Shown here: one piece after another, positions 1 to 5,554 of the stretch
Layout of the letters: every line of letters begins with the position of its first letter
How positions within the stretch are numbered: the stretch's first letter is position 1
NCBI GenBank assembly: GCA_945788455.1
Contig: CALZMC010000054.1
Span: forward strand, 1-5,554
DNA: 5,554 nt
From: an uncultured Clostridia bacterium
GTDB lineage: Bacteria; Bacillota; Clostridia; Oscillospirales; Acutalibacteraceae
Direction of reading: 5' to 3'
The notes under the pieces: generated by a model
Seen by the model: the letters and a program-made list of their open reading frames with translations, nothing else
The model's database searches: none
Told to the model about the DNA's origin: nothing
Position numbers and translations under genes: made by a program

Positions 1-1233
1 CAAATTGGAAGAAAAATATCCCGAATTGTAGCTACCTCTGTACTGCATATCGGATGATGACTTTGGCTTTCCGAACAGGAACACATACTGATAACCGTAT
101 CCCACACCGACCGAAGCGGTATCATCGGCATCGTACATTCTTACCATAGTTTTCTTATCCATTGAGTTCATATTAAGCTCGTTAGCGCTCAACACAGAAC
201 CGCTTTTGTCGAGATAATATAATCTGTTGTCATAAATAACCGGATAATCGGTCTCCTTACAATTTTCGAGTAGTGTTACTGTTTTTTCTGAGCCGAATTT
301 TTGTCGAATTAAGCTATATGAGCCGTCTGCCTGCTTTTCGTAATAATAGAAAAAGCCTCCCTCAAGCTGCATATTTATTATTTCTCCGTTACGGCTGTCA
401 TCCCTGAAAAATCTTTTTGTACCCTTTTCGATATCAACTGCAATATACTCATAATAATCTGCAACAGTATCATATTGAGTAAAGAAGATGTTAGAAAGCG
501 AAATGCCTACAAATGAAAGCTCTTTTCCGGCAGGTGCCTTATAGAGACTCTTTTTTTCGAAATCCTTTGTGTTAATATAGCCTACTGAATTATCGGTACC
601 TATATAATAAACCTTGTCACTATACAAATAAGCAAACGAAATATCAGTCGCAATATCGAGCATATCTCCACCTGTGATTTGGGAGCGTCTTAGCTTATTT
701 GTTTTCGTGTCAATAAAATACAAATAATCGCCGAGAATATTCAAATTTGTATAATGATAATCCTTAACATTTACCTTGGCATTAGTCTCGCTGTTAGGCT
801 CAAATCTATACAGTCCCTTTCCGTCAATGCTGTAATAGATATAAGCAGAGCTATATGTAACAGCTCCGTTGGATTTATTTAGGAGGTTTCCTATCTGATT
901 TCCCTGCATTGAGGTATCGAAGTTAAACTCACTAAACTCGTCATAATCGTAATTCTTAGGCTTAGTAGTTGTAGGTTTTGTTGTAGTTGTGGTAGTAGTT
1001 GTGGTCTGATTAAATATATCCTCCTTAACAAACACTACCGCGCTTTCTACCTTATCCATTGGAATAATAGATTTAACGGTAAAGTCAGGGTCACATAGCT
1101 TCATAGTTATCAAAAATGATGCAAGAGCAATAATGATAATTGAAATTATGGATAGAATAACCTTACCTGCTTTATTTCTCTTTTTTTCTTTTTGTCGTTT
1201 TTTTCGTTGTTCTGCTCTTTTTTTGTCGTCCAT
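1..1233 (-). CDS. Membrane-anchored DUF5050-like beta-propeller repeat protein (C-terminus cut by window edge)
   Basis: The frame stays open for 411 codons from ATG at 1233 to the left edge, so the stop lies outside. Residues 2-24 are very Lys/Arg-rich. One hydrophobic segment follows at about 25-44, with no signal-peptidase or lipobox site evident, so a type II anchor with an outward-facing C-terminus is inferred. Residues 77-92 form a Thr-rich stalk with nine consecutive Thr, then KPTTTKP. From about residue 130 there are six or so degenerate repeats with a Tyr-rich strand followed by a turn: AYIYYSIDGKGLYRFE (130-145), DYLYFIDTKTNKL, DKVYYIGTDNSVGYI, FFYYYEKQADGSYSLI, NRLYYLDKSGSVLSA. This pattern is typical of DUF5050/KWG-like propellers. 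Its start overlaps the proA stop by one base (TAATG), with only a weak AGG upstream, so translation is probably coupled to proA. Function unknown; a surface binding or sensing role is a guess. The gene is well supported, the family name moderately. Confidence 0.83.
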   Translation of the reverse strand, partial: MDDKKRAEQRKKRQKEKKRNKAGKVILSIISIIIIALASFLITMKLCDPDFTVKSIIPMDKVESAVVFVKEDIFNQTTTTTTTTTKPTTTKPKNYDYDEFSEFNFDTSMQGNQIGNLLNKSNGAVTYSSAYIYYSIDGKGLYRFEPNSETNAKVNVKDYHYTNLNILGDYLYFIDTKTNKLRRSQITGGDMLDIATDISFAYLYSDKVYYIGTDNSVGYINTKDFEKKSLYKAPAGKELSFVGISLSNIFFTQYDTVADYYEYIAVDIEKGTKRFFRDDSRNGEIINMQLEGGFFYYYEKQADGSYSLIRQKFGSEKTVTLLENCKETDYPVIYDNRLYYLDKSGSVLSANELNMNSMDKKTMVRMYDADDTASVGVGYGYQYVFLFGKPKSSSDMQYRGSYNSGYFSSNL

Positions 1234-2471
1234 TATCTAACCTGTCCGTCTCCGAAAATCAAATATTTTGTAGTAGTCAGCTCTCTTAATCCCATAGGTC
1301 CGCGAGCGTGTAGCTTTTGGGTAGAAATACCGATTTCTGCACCTAAGCCGAATTCCCCGCCGTCAGTAAATCGAGTTGACGCATTGTGATAAACCGATGA
1401 GCTGTCAATTCTTTGCATAAATATTTTTGCATTATCCTCGTTATCGGTAATGATAGCCTCGCTGTGACCTGTTGAATTTTTATTTATATGTTCAATCGCC
1501 TCATCAAGACTGTCAACAGTTTTTACGCTGATGATATAGTCGAGATATTCGGTTGCAAAATCGACCTCGTCAGCAATCTCTAAATCAGGACAAACGGCCC
1601 TTGCTCGTTCATCGCCCTTGATAATAACATTTTTTTCGTCAAGTCGAGCCTTAATTTTCGGCAATGCCCTATCAATAATATCACTGTGAATAACAAGGCT
1701 TTCACAGGCATTACAAACACTAATGCGCTGTGTTTTTGCATTAAATATAATCTCGCTTGCCATATCAATATCAGCGTCCCTGTCAACATAAATATGACAA
1801 TTACCCGAGCCTGTCTCGATAACGGGAACTGTTGAATTTTCAACAACTGCCTGAATTAAATTCTTACTGCCTCTCGGGATTAGGCAGTCAAGATATTTTT
1901 TCATTCTCATAAGCTCTGTTGAAGACTGTCTGCTTGTATCCTCAACAAGCTGAATGGCATCGGCAGGAATACCGACCTTTTCGATTGCATCACGCATAAT
2001 TTTCGCAATAGCCTTATTCGACTCGATAGCCTCCTTGCCGCCACGAAGAATAACTGCGTTGCCACTCTTTAGGCACAGAGATGCGGCATCGGCAGTAACA
2101 TTAGGTCTTGCCTCATATATGATGCCGATAACACCCATTGGGCAGGAAACCTTTTTTATAACAAGACCGTTTGGTCTAACGACAGTTTCGAGCACTCTGC
2201 CACAAGGGTCATCAAGCTCTGCAACCTGACGGCAGGCGTCTGCGATACCCTCTATCCTGTCTCGGTCGAGCATTAATCTGTCGATAAGACCTGCATTTAG
2301 TCCTGCCATTTTTCCGTTTTCAATATCAATGTTGTTAGCCTTAATTATTTCATCAGCGCGCAATAATAACGCATTACTGATTTCGATTAAAGCATTATTC
2401 TTTTGTTCGGTTGTAACGGTAGTTAAGATACCTGCTACCTTTTTTGCATTAATGCCAAGCTGTTCAAGCAT
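1233..2471 (-). CDS. proA: Gamma-glutamyl phosphate reductase (glutamate-5-semialdehyde dehydrogenase)
   Basis: Cytoplasmic NADPH-dependent enzyme that reduces gamma-glutamyl phosphate to glutamate-5-semialdehyde, the second step of proline synthesis from glutamate. At 412 residues it is full length for the family (about 415). Visible ALDH-superfamily landmarks are IYEARPNVTAD (118-128), SGNAVILRGGKEA (136-148), ETGSGNCHIYVD (219-230), QRISVCNACE (248-257) with C253 as the expected catalytic cysteine, and the ProA signature V319 to I340 containing AIEHI and GHSEAI, with Asn where His or Tyr is usual. The end GLGAEIGISTQKLHARGPMG (375-394) is also typical. I chose ATG 2471 rather than the in-frame ATG at 2519: the shorter form begins where the family does, has an AAAGGGTG ribosome site six bases upstream, and sits one base after the proB stop. 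Second gene of the proB-proA operon. Confidence 0.97.
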   Translation of the reverse strand: MLEQLGINAKKVAGILTTVTTEQKNNALIEISNALLLRADEIIKANNIDIENGKMAGLNAGLIDRLMLDRDRIEGIADACRQVAELDDPCGRVLETVVRPNGLVIKKVSCPMGVIGIIYEARPNVTADAASLCLKSGNAVILRGGKEAIESNKAIAKIMRDAIEKVGIPADAIQLVEDTSRQSSTELMRMKKYLDCLIPRGSKNLIQAVVENSTVPVIETGSGNCHIYVDRDADIDMASEIIFNAKTQRISVCNACESLVIHSDIIDRALPKIKARLDEKNVIIKGDERARAVCPDLEIADEVDFATEYLDYIISVKTVDSLDEAIEHINKNSTGHSEAIITDNEDNAKIFMQRIDSSSVYHNASTRFTDGGEFGLGAEIGISTQKLHARGPMGLRELTTTKYLIFGDGQVR

Positions 2472-2472
2472 T

Positions 2473-3261
2473 TTATTCACCCTTTGCGCTAAAATATGTA
2501 CCGATGCTCTGACCGTCAAGCACCTTATATAAATCGGTAGGCTTTTCGCCGTTCATAACAACAACGGGAATACCCTTGTCGGTTGCAATCTTTGCAGCCT
2601 TAATTTTTGTAGCAAAGCCACCAGTTCCCTTTTCTCCTGCATCTCCTGCGATAGCAAAAATCTCATCGTTAATTTCGTCAACCCTGCTAATCAGTGTTGC
2701 ATCAGGATTTTTGCTTGGGTTGTCGTTATACAGTCCGTCTGTATCAGTTAGAAGGATTAACAAATCGGCTCCGATAAGAGTAGCAACCTTTGCGCTGAGG
2801 CAATCGTTATCGCCGTTCAAAAGCTCCTCGACATATACAGAGTCATTTTCGTTAATAATAGGAAGAGCATCGTATTCTAAAAGCTGATTAAAGGTATCAA
2901 TGAGATGACCTGTTTCCTGTGGGTTTTCAAGTGTGTCGGCAGAGAATAACAGCTGACTGACAACAACGCTGTATTCGCTGAAAAGCTTATCATACAAAAA
3001 CATAAGCTCGCACTGACCGACAGCAGCTGATGCCTGCAGACCTTGAGTTGTGGTGGGCTTTGACTTAAAGCCGAGCTTAACCGAGCCGACAGCAATCGCA
3101 CCGCTCGATACAAGAACAACCTCGTTTCCTGCATTTTTTAAATCGGATAAAACCGACGCAAGCTTTGCCATTCGAGCAATATTTGTTTTTCCTGTTTTGT
3201 GGGTTAAGGTTGACGTTCCGACCTTTACAACTATTCTCTTTTTCATCTCTTTTTTTGACAT
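2473..3261 (-). CDS. proB: Glutamate 5-kinase, short form without PUA domain
   Basis: Phosphorylates L-glutamate with ATP to gamma-glutamyl 5-phosphate, the committed and normally proline-inhibited step of proline synthesis; the labile product is used by ProA, encoded next. The 262 residues make one amino-acid-kinase domain. Visible motifs are the phosphate-binding KVGTSTLT (13-20), VLVSSGAIAVG (49-59), the glutamate-site INENDSV (136-142), LLTDTDGLYNDNP (170-182) and GTGGFATKIKAAKIA (212-226). The last matches the family signature except for Phe216 where Met is common. The protein stops where the catalytic domain ends, so it lacks the roughly 100-residue C-terminal PUA domain of E. coli ProB (367 residues); I see no frameshift, and short ProBs occur in other bacteria. 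ATG 3261 has GGAG at 3272-3275, ten bases upstream; ATG 3246 is a less likely start. First gene of the operon. Confidence 0.96.
   Translation of the reverse strand: MSKKEMKKRIVVKVGTSTLTHKTGKTNIARMAKLASVLSDLKNAGNEVVLVSSGAIAVGSVKLGFKSKPTTTQGLQASAAVGQCELMFLYDKLFSEYSVVVSQLLFSADTLENPQETGHLIDTFNQLLEYDALPIINENDSVYVEELLNGDNDCLSAKVATLIGADLLILLTDTDGLYNDNPSKNPDATLISRVDEINDEIFAIAGDAGEKGTGGFATKIKAAKIATDKGIPVVVMNGEKPTDLYKVLDGQSIGTYFSAKGE
2478..2485 (-). promoter_or_regulatory. Ribosome binding site that fixes the proA start
   Basis: AAAGGGTG on the minus strand lies inside the last codons of proB, six bases before ATG 2471. It supports the 412-residue proA over an extension starting at 2519, which would overlap proB by 47 bases and add 16 residues absent from the family. 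With the TAA-A-ATG junction it suggests ribosomes finishing proB can reinitiate on proA. Confidence 0.8.
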
Positions 3262-3389
3262 AACAACAATACTCCATTATATAATCTTTATTATTGTAAC
3301 ATATAAAATAAAATAATAAAATGCTTTTTTCGAGATTTTTTGTATGATTTTTGATTTTTTTGCAAAAATAGTTATTGGAGGTAATCTAT
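3262..3389. promoter_or_regulatory. Divergent intergenic region, presumed promoters for proBA and ypeB
   Basis: This 128-bp, strongly AT-rich spacer separates two divergently transcribed units, so it should hold at least the start signals for both; that is inferred from layout. No convincing -35/-10 pair could be assigned. TATGAT at 3343-3348 on the plus strand is a possible -10 for ypeB but lacks a good -35. TATAAT on the minus strand at 3276-3281 is only 14 bases from the proB ATG and would exclude the GGAG site from the transcript. A clear sigma-G site, expected for a ypeB gene, was not found. There is no room or motif for a proline T-box leader. Confidence 0.4.
3377..3381 (+). promoter_or_regulatory. 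Ribosome binding site that fixes the ypeB start
   Basis: GGAGG followed by eight bases and then ATG 3390. An in-frame TTG at 3375 overlaps this site and would add five residues (MEVIY) with no ribosome site of its own, so ATG 3390 is preferred. Confidence 0.88.
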
Positions 3390-4718
3390 ATGACAATTAG
3401 AAGCTATGTTAGAATAACATCGTTTGTGCTGACGCTGATTATAGTTTTAGGCGCATCTTCAATAATCAATATGAACAATTCTCGCTATTATAAAATGCAG
3501 CTTGAAAATTCGTATCAGCAAAGTCTAAACGAGCTGTCGGAGTCGCTTGACAGTATTGAAACAGACCTGACAAAAAGCATTTATTCAAATTCGGATAAAA
3601 TGCTTCTTGATATCAGCTCAAGCCTATACAGTGAATGTGAGGGTGCAAAGGAGGCATTGTCTCGCCTGCCGGTCGGTCAAATGAATTTAAGCTCAACATA
3701 CAGATTCATCAGCCAGTCCGCCGACTTTGCAAATTATATTGCAAACAAAATTGCATCAGGCGAAAAAGTCAGCGAAAAGGAGCACAAGAATTTATCAACC
3801 CTGCTCCATTATGCACAATCCATTAATGACTCTGTAAGCACTATGGTTTCTGTATGCAACAACGGTGGAAAAATCACAGGCAGTAATGTTAAAAACAGCA
3901 AGAACATTCAGGTAAATGCTCTTTCAACAGATATGTCGAGCGTTGAAAAAGCATTCAAAAACTACCCCACTCTTTTATATGACGGTCCGTTTGCCGATGC
4001 TGTTTTGAACAGGTCTGCAAGTCTAATAAAAGACAAGGACTCATTTAATAAGGACGAGGCTCAAAAAATAGCTGCAACAGCTCTAAACTGCAACGAAAAG
4101 CAGTTGAATTTTGAGGACGAAGACAAAGGCACTATTCCTTGTTACACCTTTAGCTGCGGTCAAAGAACAATCGGTGTAACAAAGCAGGGCGGATATATCG
4201 CCTATATCCTTTACGGCGGAAAAATAAGTAAAAGTGCTATTAGCGAAGAAAACGCCCGAAATATCGCAAAGTCATATTTAGACAAGCTTGGATATGAGAA
4301 TATGAAGGAAACATATTATATGTGCGATAATAATGTTCTTGTTGTAAACTTTGCATATTCTCAAAAGGATGTTGTATGTTACAGCGATTTAGTCAAGGTC
4401 GGAGTATCTATGGCTGACGGAAAAATAGTATCACTTGAGGCAGAGGGATATATCACTAATCACATTGAGCGAAATGAATTTAAGTCAGGCATAAAGCTAA
4501 ATGACGCACAAAAGAGATTAAGCCCTTATCTTACTGTTTTAGACAGCAAAAAATGTATCATTCCGCTTGAAAACGGACTCGAGGCACAATGCTATGAATT
4601 CCACTGTGAAAGTCAGGAAACGGGCGAAGAGGTTTTAGTTTATGTCAACAGTGAAACCGGTGTTGAAGAAAACATTTTGCTTTTGCTTTACAGTGACGGA
4701 GGAACGCTGACAAAATAA
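3390..4718 (+). CDS. ypeB: Spore germination protein YpeB, SleB partner
   Basis: YpeB proteins are made in the developing spore, sit at the inner membrane/cortex boundary, and are needed for accumulation and control of the cortex-lytic enzyme SleB. This one has 442 residues; B. subtilis YpeB has about 450. An uncleaved-looking membrane anchor spans about 8-26. A helical N-terminal domain follows (30-190), including LENSYQQSLNELSESLDSIE and SRLPVGQMNLSST, which resemble the family start. YDGPFADAVLNR (197-208) resembles a motif seen in clostridial YpeBs. The C-terminal half holds three PepSY-like repeats, at about 219-280, 284-355 and 368-430; GKIVSLEAEGYITNH (344-358) corresponds to the Bacillus segment around GEVVGFSARDFLTSH. 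There are ten cysteines, many for an exported protein, including matching CYTFSC (251-256) and CYEFHC (401-406). No sleB is adjacent in this window; a lipoprotein gene follows after 56 bases. The assignment is from remembered family sequence, not a search. Confidence 0.91.
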   Translation: MTIRSYVRITSFVLTLIIVLGASSIINMNNSRYYKMQLENSYQQSLNELSESLDSIETDLTKSIYSNSDKMLLDISSSLYSECEGAKEALSRLPVGQMNLSSTYRFISQSADFANYIANKIASGEKVSEKEHKNLSTLLHYAQSINDSVSTMVSVCNNGGKITGSNVKNSKNIQVNALSTDMSSVEKAFKNYPTLLYDGPFADAVLNRSASLIKDKDSFNKDEAQKIAATALNCNEKQLNFEDEDKGTIPCYTFSCGQRTIGVTKQGGYIAYILYGGKISKSAISEENARNIAKSYLDKLGYENMKETYYMCDNNVLVVNFAYSQKDVVCYSDLVKVGVSMADGKIVSLEAEGYITNHIERNEFKSGIKLNDAQKRLSPYLTVLDSKKCIIPLENGLEAQCYEFHCESQETGEEVLVYVNSETGVEENILLLLYSDGGTLTK

Positions 4719-4760
4719 TTTTTTGAATAATTAAAAAAATTACGGCAATCATATTTATGA

Positions 4761-4767
4761 AAGGAAG
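4761..4767 (+). promoter_or_regulatory. Ribosome binding site that fixes the lipoprotein start
   Basis: AAGGAAG lies seven bases before ATG 4775. The earlier in-frame ATG at 4757 has no ribosome site and would put extra residues (MKGSIE) before a normal lipoprotein signal, so 4775 is preferred. Confidence 0.8.
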
Positions 4768-4774
4768 TATAGAA

Positions 4775-5110
4775 ATGAAAAGTAAAATTTTAATCATTAC
4801 TCTTGCTATTGCAATTATTGCAACTGTATTTATGGGATGTGCAAATAACAACAGAGGCAATCTTTCATCAACAAATCCGTCAACCTCTATTGCACAAACA
4901 ACAACTCGCAATAACACTACCAATACAACTAATGCTGACAACAACACAACAAGAGACAACGATATGGACAACGATGGTGTAACAAATGAGGCATCATCAA
5001 AGGCTGACAGAATCGGCGATGATATCGGTAACGGTGTTGACGATTTAGCAGACGGTGTCGGCGGAGCAGTTGACAACGCAGGAAATGTTGTAAGAGACGC
5101 ACTTGAGTAA
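4775..5110 (+). CDS. Small Thr/Asn-rich predicted lipoprotein downstream of ypeB
   Basis: Hypothetical protein of 111 residues. It starts with a lipoprotein-type signal: MKSK, a hydrophobic stretch (5-20) and VFMGC, with C22 as the likely lipidated residue; Phe at -3 is tolerable but not ideal. Residues 23-60 are a low-complexity Thr/Asn/Ser linker. Residues 61-68 are DNDMDNDG, resembling the start of DxDxDG calcium-binding loops. Residues 75-111 form a Gly/Asp/Val/Ala-rich tail with quasi-repeated units (DRIGDDIGNGVDDLADGVGG, then AVDNAGNVVRDAL) that could be amphipathic helix. It lies 56 bases after ypeB on the same strand and just before a terminator, so cotranscription is likely. I do not recognise a family. 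YlaJ/YhcN-type spore lipoproteins are an analogy from memory (some Bacillus have ylaJ near sleB-ypeB), but no YhcN/YlaJ domain is visible. A secreted lipoprotein unrelated to spores is possible. Confidence 0.78.
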   Translation: MKSKILIITLAIAIIATVFMGCANNNRGNLSSTNPSTSIAQTTTRNNTTNTTNADNNTTRDNDMDNDGVTNEASSKADRIGDDIGNGVDDLADGVGGAVDNAGNVVRDALE

Positions 5111-5128
5111 CTGCATTAGGCAAAAGTA

Positions 5129-5165
5129 AAGGACAGGCGAAAAATCGTCTGTCCTTGATTTTTAT
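5129..5165 (+). terminator. Intrinsic terminator between the convergent lipoprotein gene and nrdR
   Basis: A 12-bp stem (AAGGACAGGCGA, 5129-5140, with TCGTCTGTCCTT, 5145-5156, one G-U pair) closes an AAAA loop and is followed by GATTTTTAT (5157-5165). It lies 18 bases after the lipoprotein stop and ends the plus-strand unit. On the minus strand the same stem is followed by TACTTTTGCC, a weaker T tract, so it may also stop nrdR transcription, whose stop codon is 13 bases from the stem. Confidence 0.88.
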
Positions 5166-5169
5166 ATAA

Positions 5170-5554
5170 TTACATTTTTGAGATATATTCCTTAAATGAT
5201 TCTGCTGAGTCGAACTCCTTATAAACAGATGCAAAGCGAACGTATGCGACCTCATCAATGAGCTTTAGCTTTTCCATAATAAGCTCGCCGATATATGATG
5301 AAGTAACCTCTCTGTCAACTGCTGACTGGAGAGTTGCCTCAATATCGCTGATGGCATCCTCAAGCTCCGAAATAGTAACAGAGCGCTTTTCACAGGCGCG
5401 AAGCATACCCTTTAAAATCTTGTTTCTGTCGAATACCTCACGGCTCTTATCCTTTTTAATTACGATAATAGGCACGTCCTCGATAATCTCATAGGTCGTA
5501 AATCGTTTTCCACACTGAATACATTCTCTACGGCGGCGAATACGCTCGTTTTCA
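5170..5554 (-). CDS. nrdR: Transcriptional repressor NrdR (N-terminus beyond window edge)
   Basis: Zinc- and nucleotide-binding repressor of ribonucleotide reductase genes; it senses ATP/dATP through an ATP-cone and binds NrdR boxes upstream of nrd operons. The window holds the last 127 codons; comparison with 150-residue family members suggests about 20 residues, including the first Cys pair, lie past the right edge. The fragment starts ENERIRRRRECIQCGKRF, which is the NrdR basic DNA-contact segment plus the second zinc-ribbon pair (CIQC). The ATP-cone follows from PIIVIKKDKSREVFDRNKIL to about EVAYVRFASVYKEFDSAESF, and the protein ends EYISKM. An ATG- or GTG-like start at 5475 is internal to the real gene: the codon there is the Val of EDVPIIVI. 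It converges on the ypeB-lipoprotein unit. No nrd structural gene or NrdR box is in view. Confidence 0.96.
   Translation of the reverse strand, partial: ENERIRRRRECIQCGKRFTTYEIIEDVPIIVIKKDKSREVFDRNKILKGMLRACEKRSVTISELEDAISDIEATLQSAVDREVTSSYIGELIMEKLKLIDEVAYVRFASVYKEFDSAESFKEYISKM

Noticed and set aside
1580..2229. Open frames of about 90 codons overlapping proA on other frames and on the plus strand (1580-1846, 1954-2229)
   Set aside because: They lie entirely inside a well-supported proA, have no good ribosome sites and resemble no known proteins.
3262..3389. Proline T-box or other riboswitch leader for proBA
   Set aside because: The whole spacer is only 128 bp of low-complexity AT-rich sequence, with no T-box motif, conserved hairpin or leader terminator.
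3375..3389. TTG start giving a five-residue longer YpeB
   Set aside because: TTG 3375 overlaps the GGAGG that serves ATG 3390 and has no ribosome site of its own.
4717..4742. AT-only inverted repeat after ypeB (TAATTTTTT ... AAAAAATTA), a possible terminator
   Set aside because: The stem has no G or C, and no proper T tract follows; it would be too weak and is expected by chance in AT-rich DNA.
4725..4757. Possible sigma-G-like promoter for the lipoprotein gene: GAATA (4725-4729) and CATATTTA (4750-4757)
   Set aside because: The spacer is 20 bases, longer than the usual 17-18, the -10 has a mismatch, and the start would fall within the ribosome site. Readthrough from ypeB is simpler.
4645..5076. 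143-codon minus-strand frame with hydrophobic stretches, opposite the lipoprotein gene
   Set aside because: Its Val/Leu/Ser-rich composition is the mirror of the Asn/Thr/Asp-rich plus-strand gene. The plus frame has a ribosome site, a lipoprotein signal and a terminator.
5170..5475. Stand-alone 101-codon ATP-cone protein starting at 5475
   Set aside because: The frame continues upstream to the window edge with the NrdR zinc-ribbon half (CIQCGKRF), so this is only the C-terminal part of nrdR.

Overview
The window reads as chromosomal DNA from a spore-forming, moderately AT-rich Gram-positive anaerobe, most likely Clostridia of the Ruminococcus/Oscillospiraceae type. Three things point there: a YpeB-family spore germination protein, a PUA-less glutamate 5-kinase, and surface proteins with Thr-rich linkers. 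This placement is inferred from gene content and style; no rRNA or other phylogenetic marker is present.

Layout. Positions 1-3261 hold a tight three-gene minus-strand operon, read right to left: proB (2473-3261), proA (1233-2471) and a membrane-anchored repeat protein resembling a DUF5050-type beta-propeller (1-1233, cut by the left edge). The junctions are a 1-nt gap (TAA-A-ATG) and a 1-nt overlap (TAATG). ProB and ProA make glutamate-5-semialdehyde, the first two steps of proline synthesis; proC is not in the window. A 128-bp AT-rich spacer (3262-3389) separates proB from the divergent plus-strand genes. These are ypeB (3390-4718) and, 56 nt later, a small Thr/Asn-rich predicted lipoprotein (4775-5110). 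A strong intrinsic terminator (5129-5165) closes this side. The convergent minus-strand gene nrdR (5170 to beyond 5554) encodes the ribonucleotide-reductase repressor and is cut by the right edge at its N-terminus.

How the genes relate. The plus-strand pair looks like a spore germination locus: YpeB is the partner of the cortex-lytic enzyme SleB, but sleB is not next to it here. The lipoprotein may be a third spore-envelope component; that rests on location and type only. The proline operon and nrdR are housekeeping. No mobile element, CRISPR array, tRNA, rRNA or riboswitch was recognised. The points most worth a second look are the orphan ypeB, its repeated Cys-pair motif, the DxDxDG-bearing lipoprotein, and the uncharacterised membrane repeat protein coupled to proBA.
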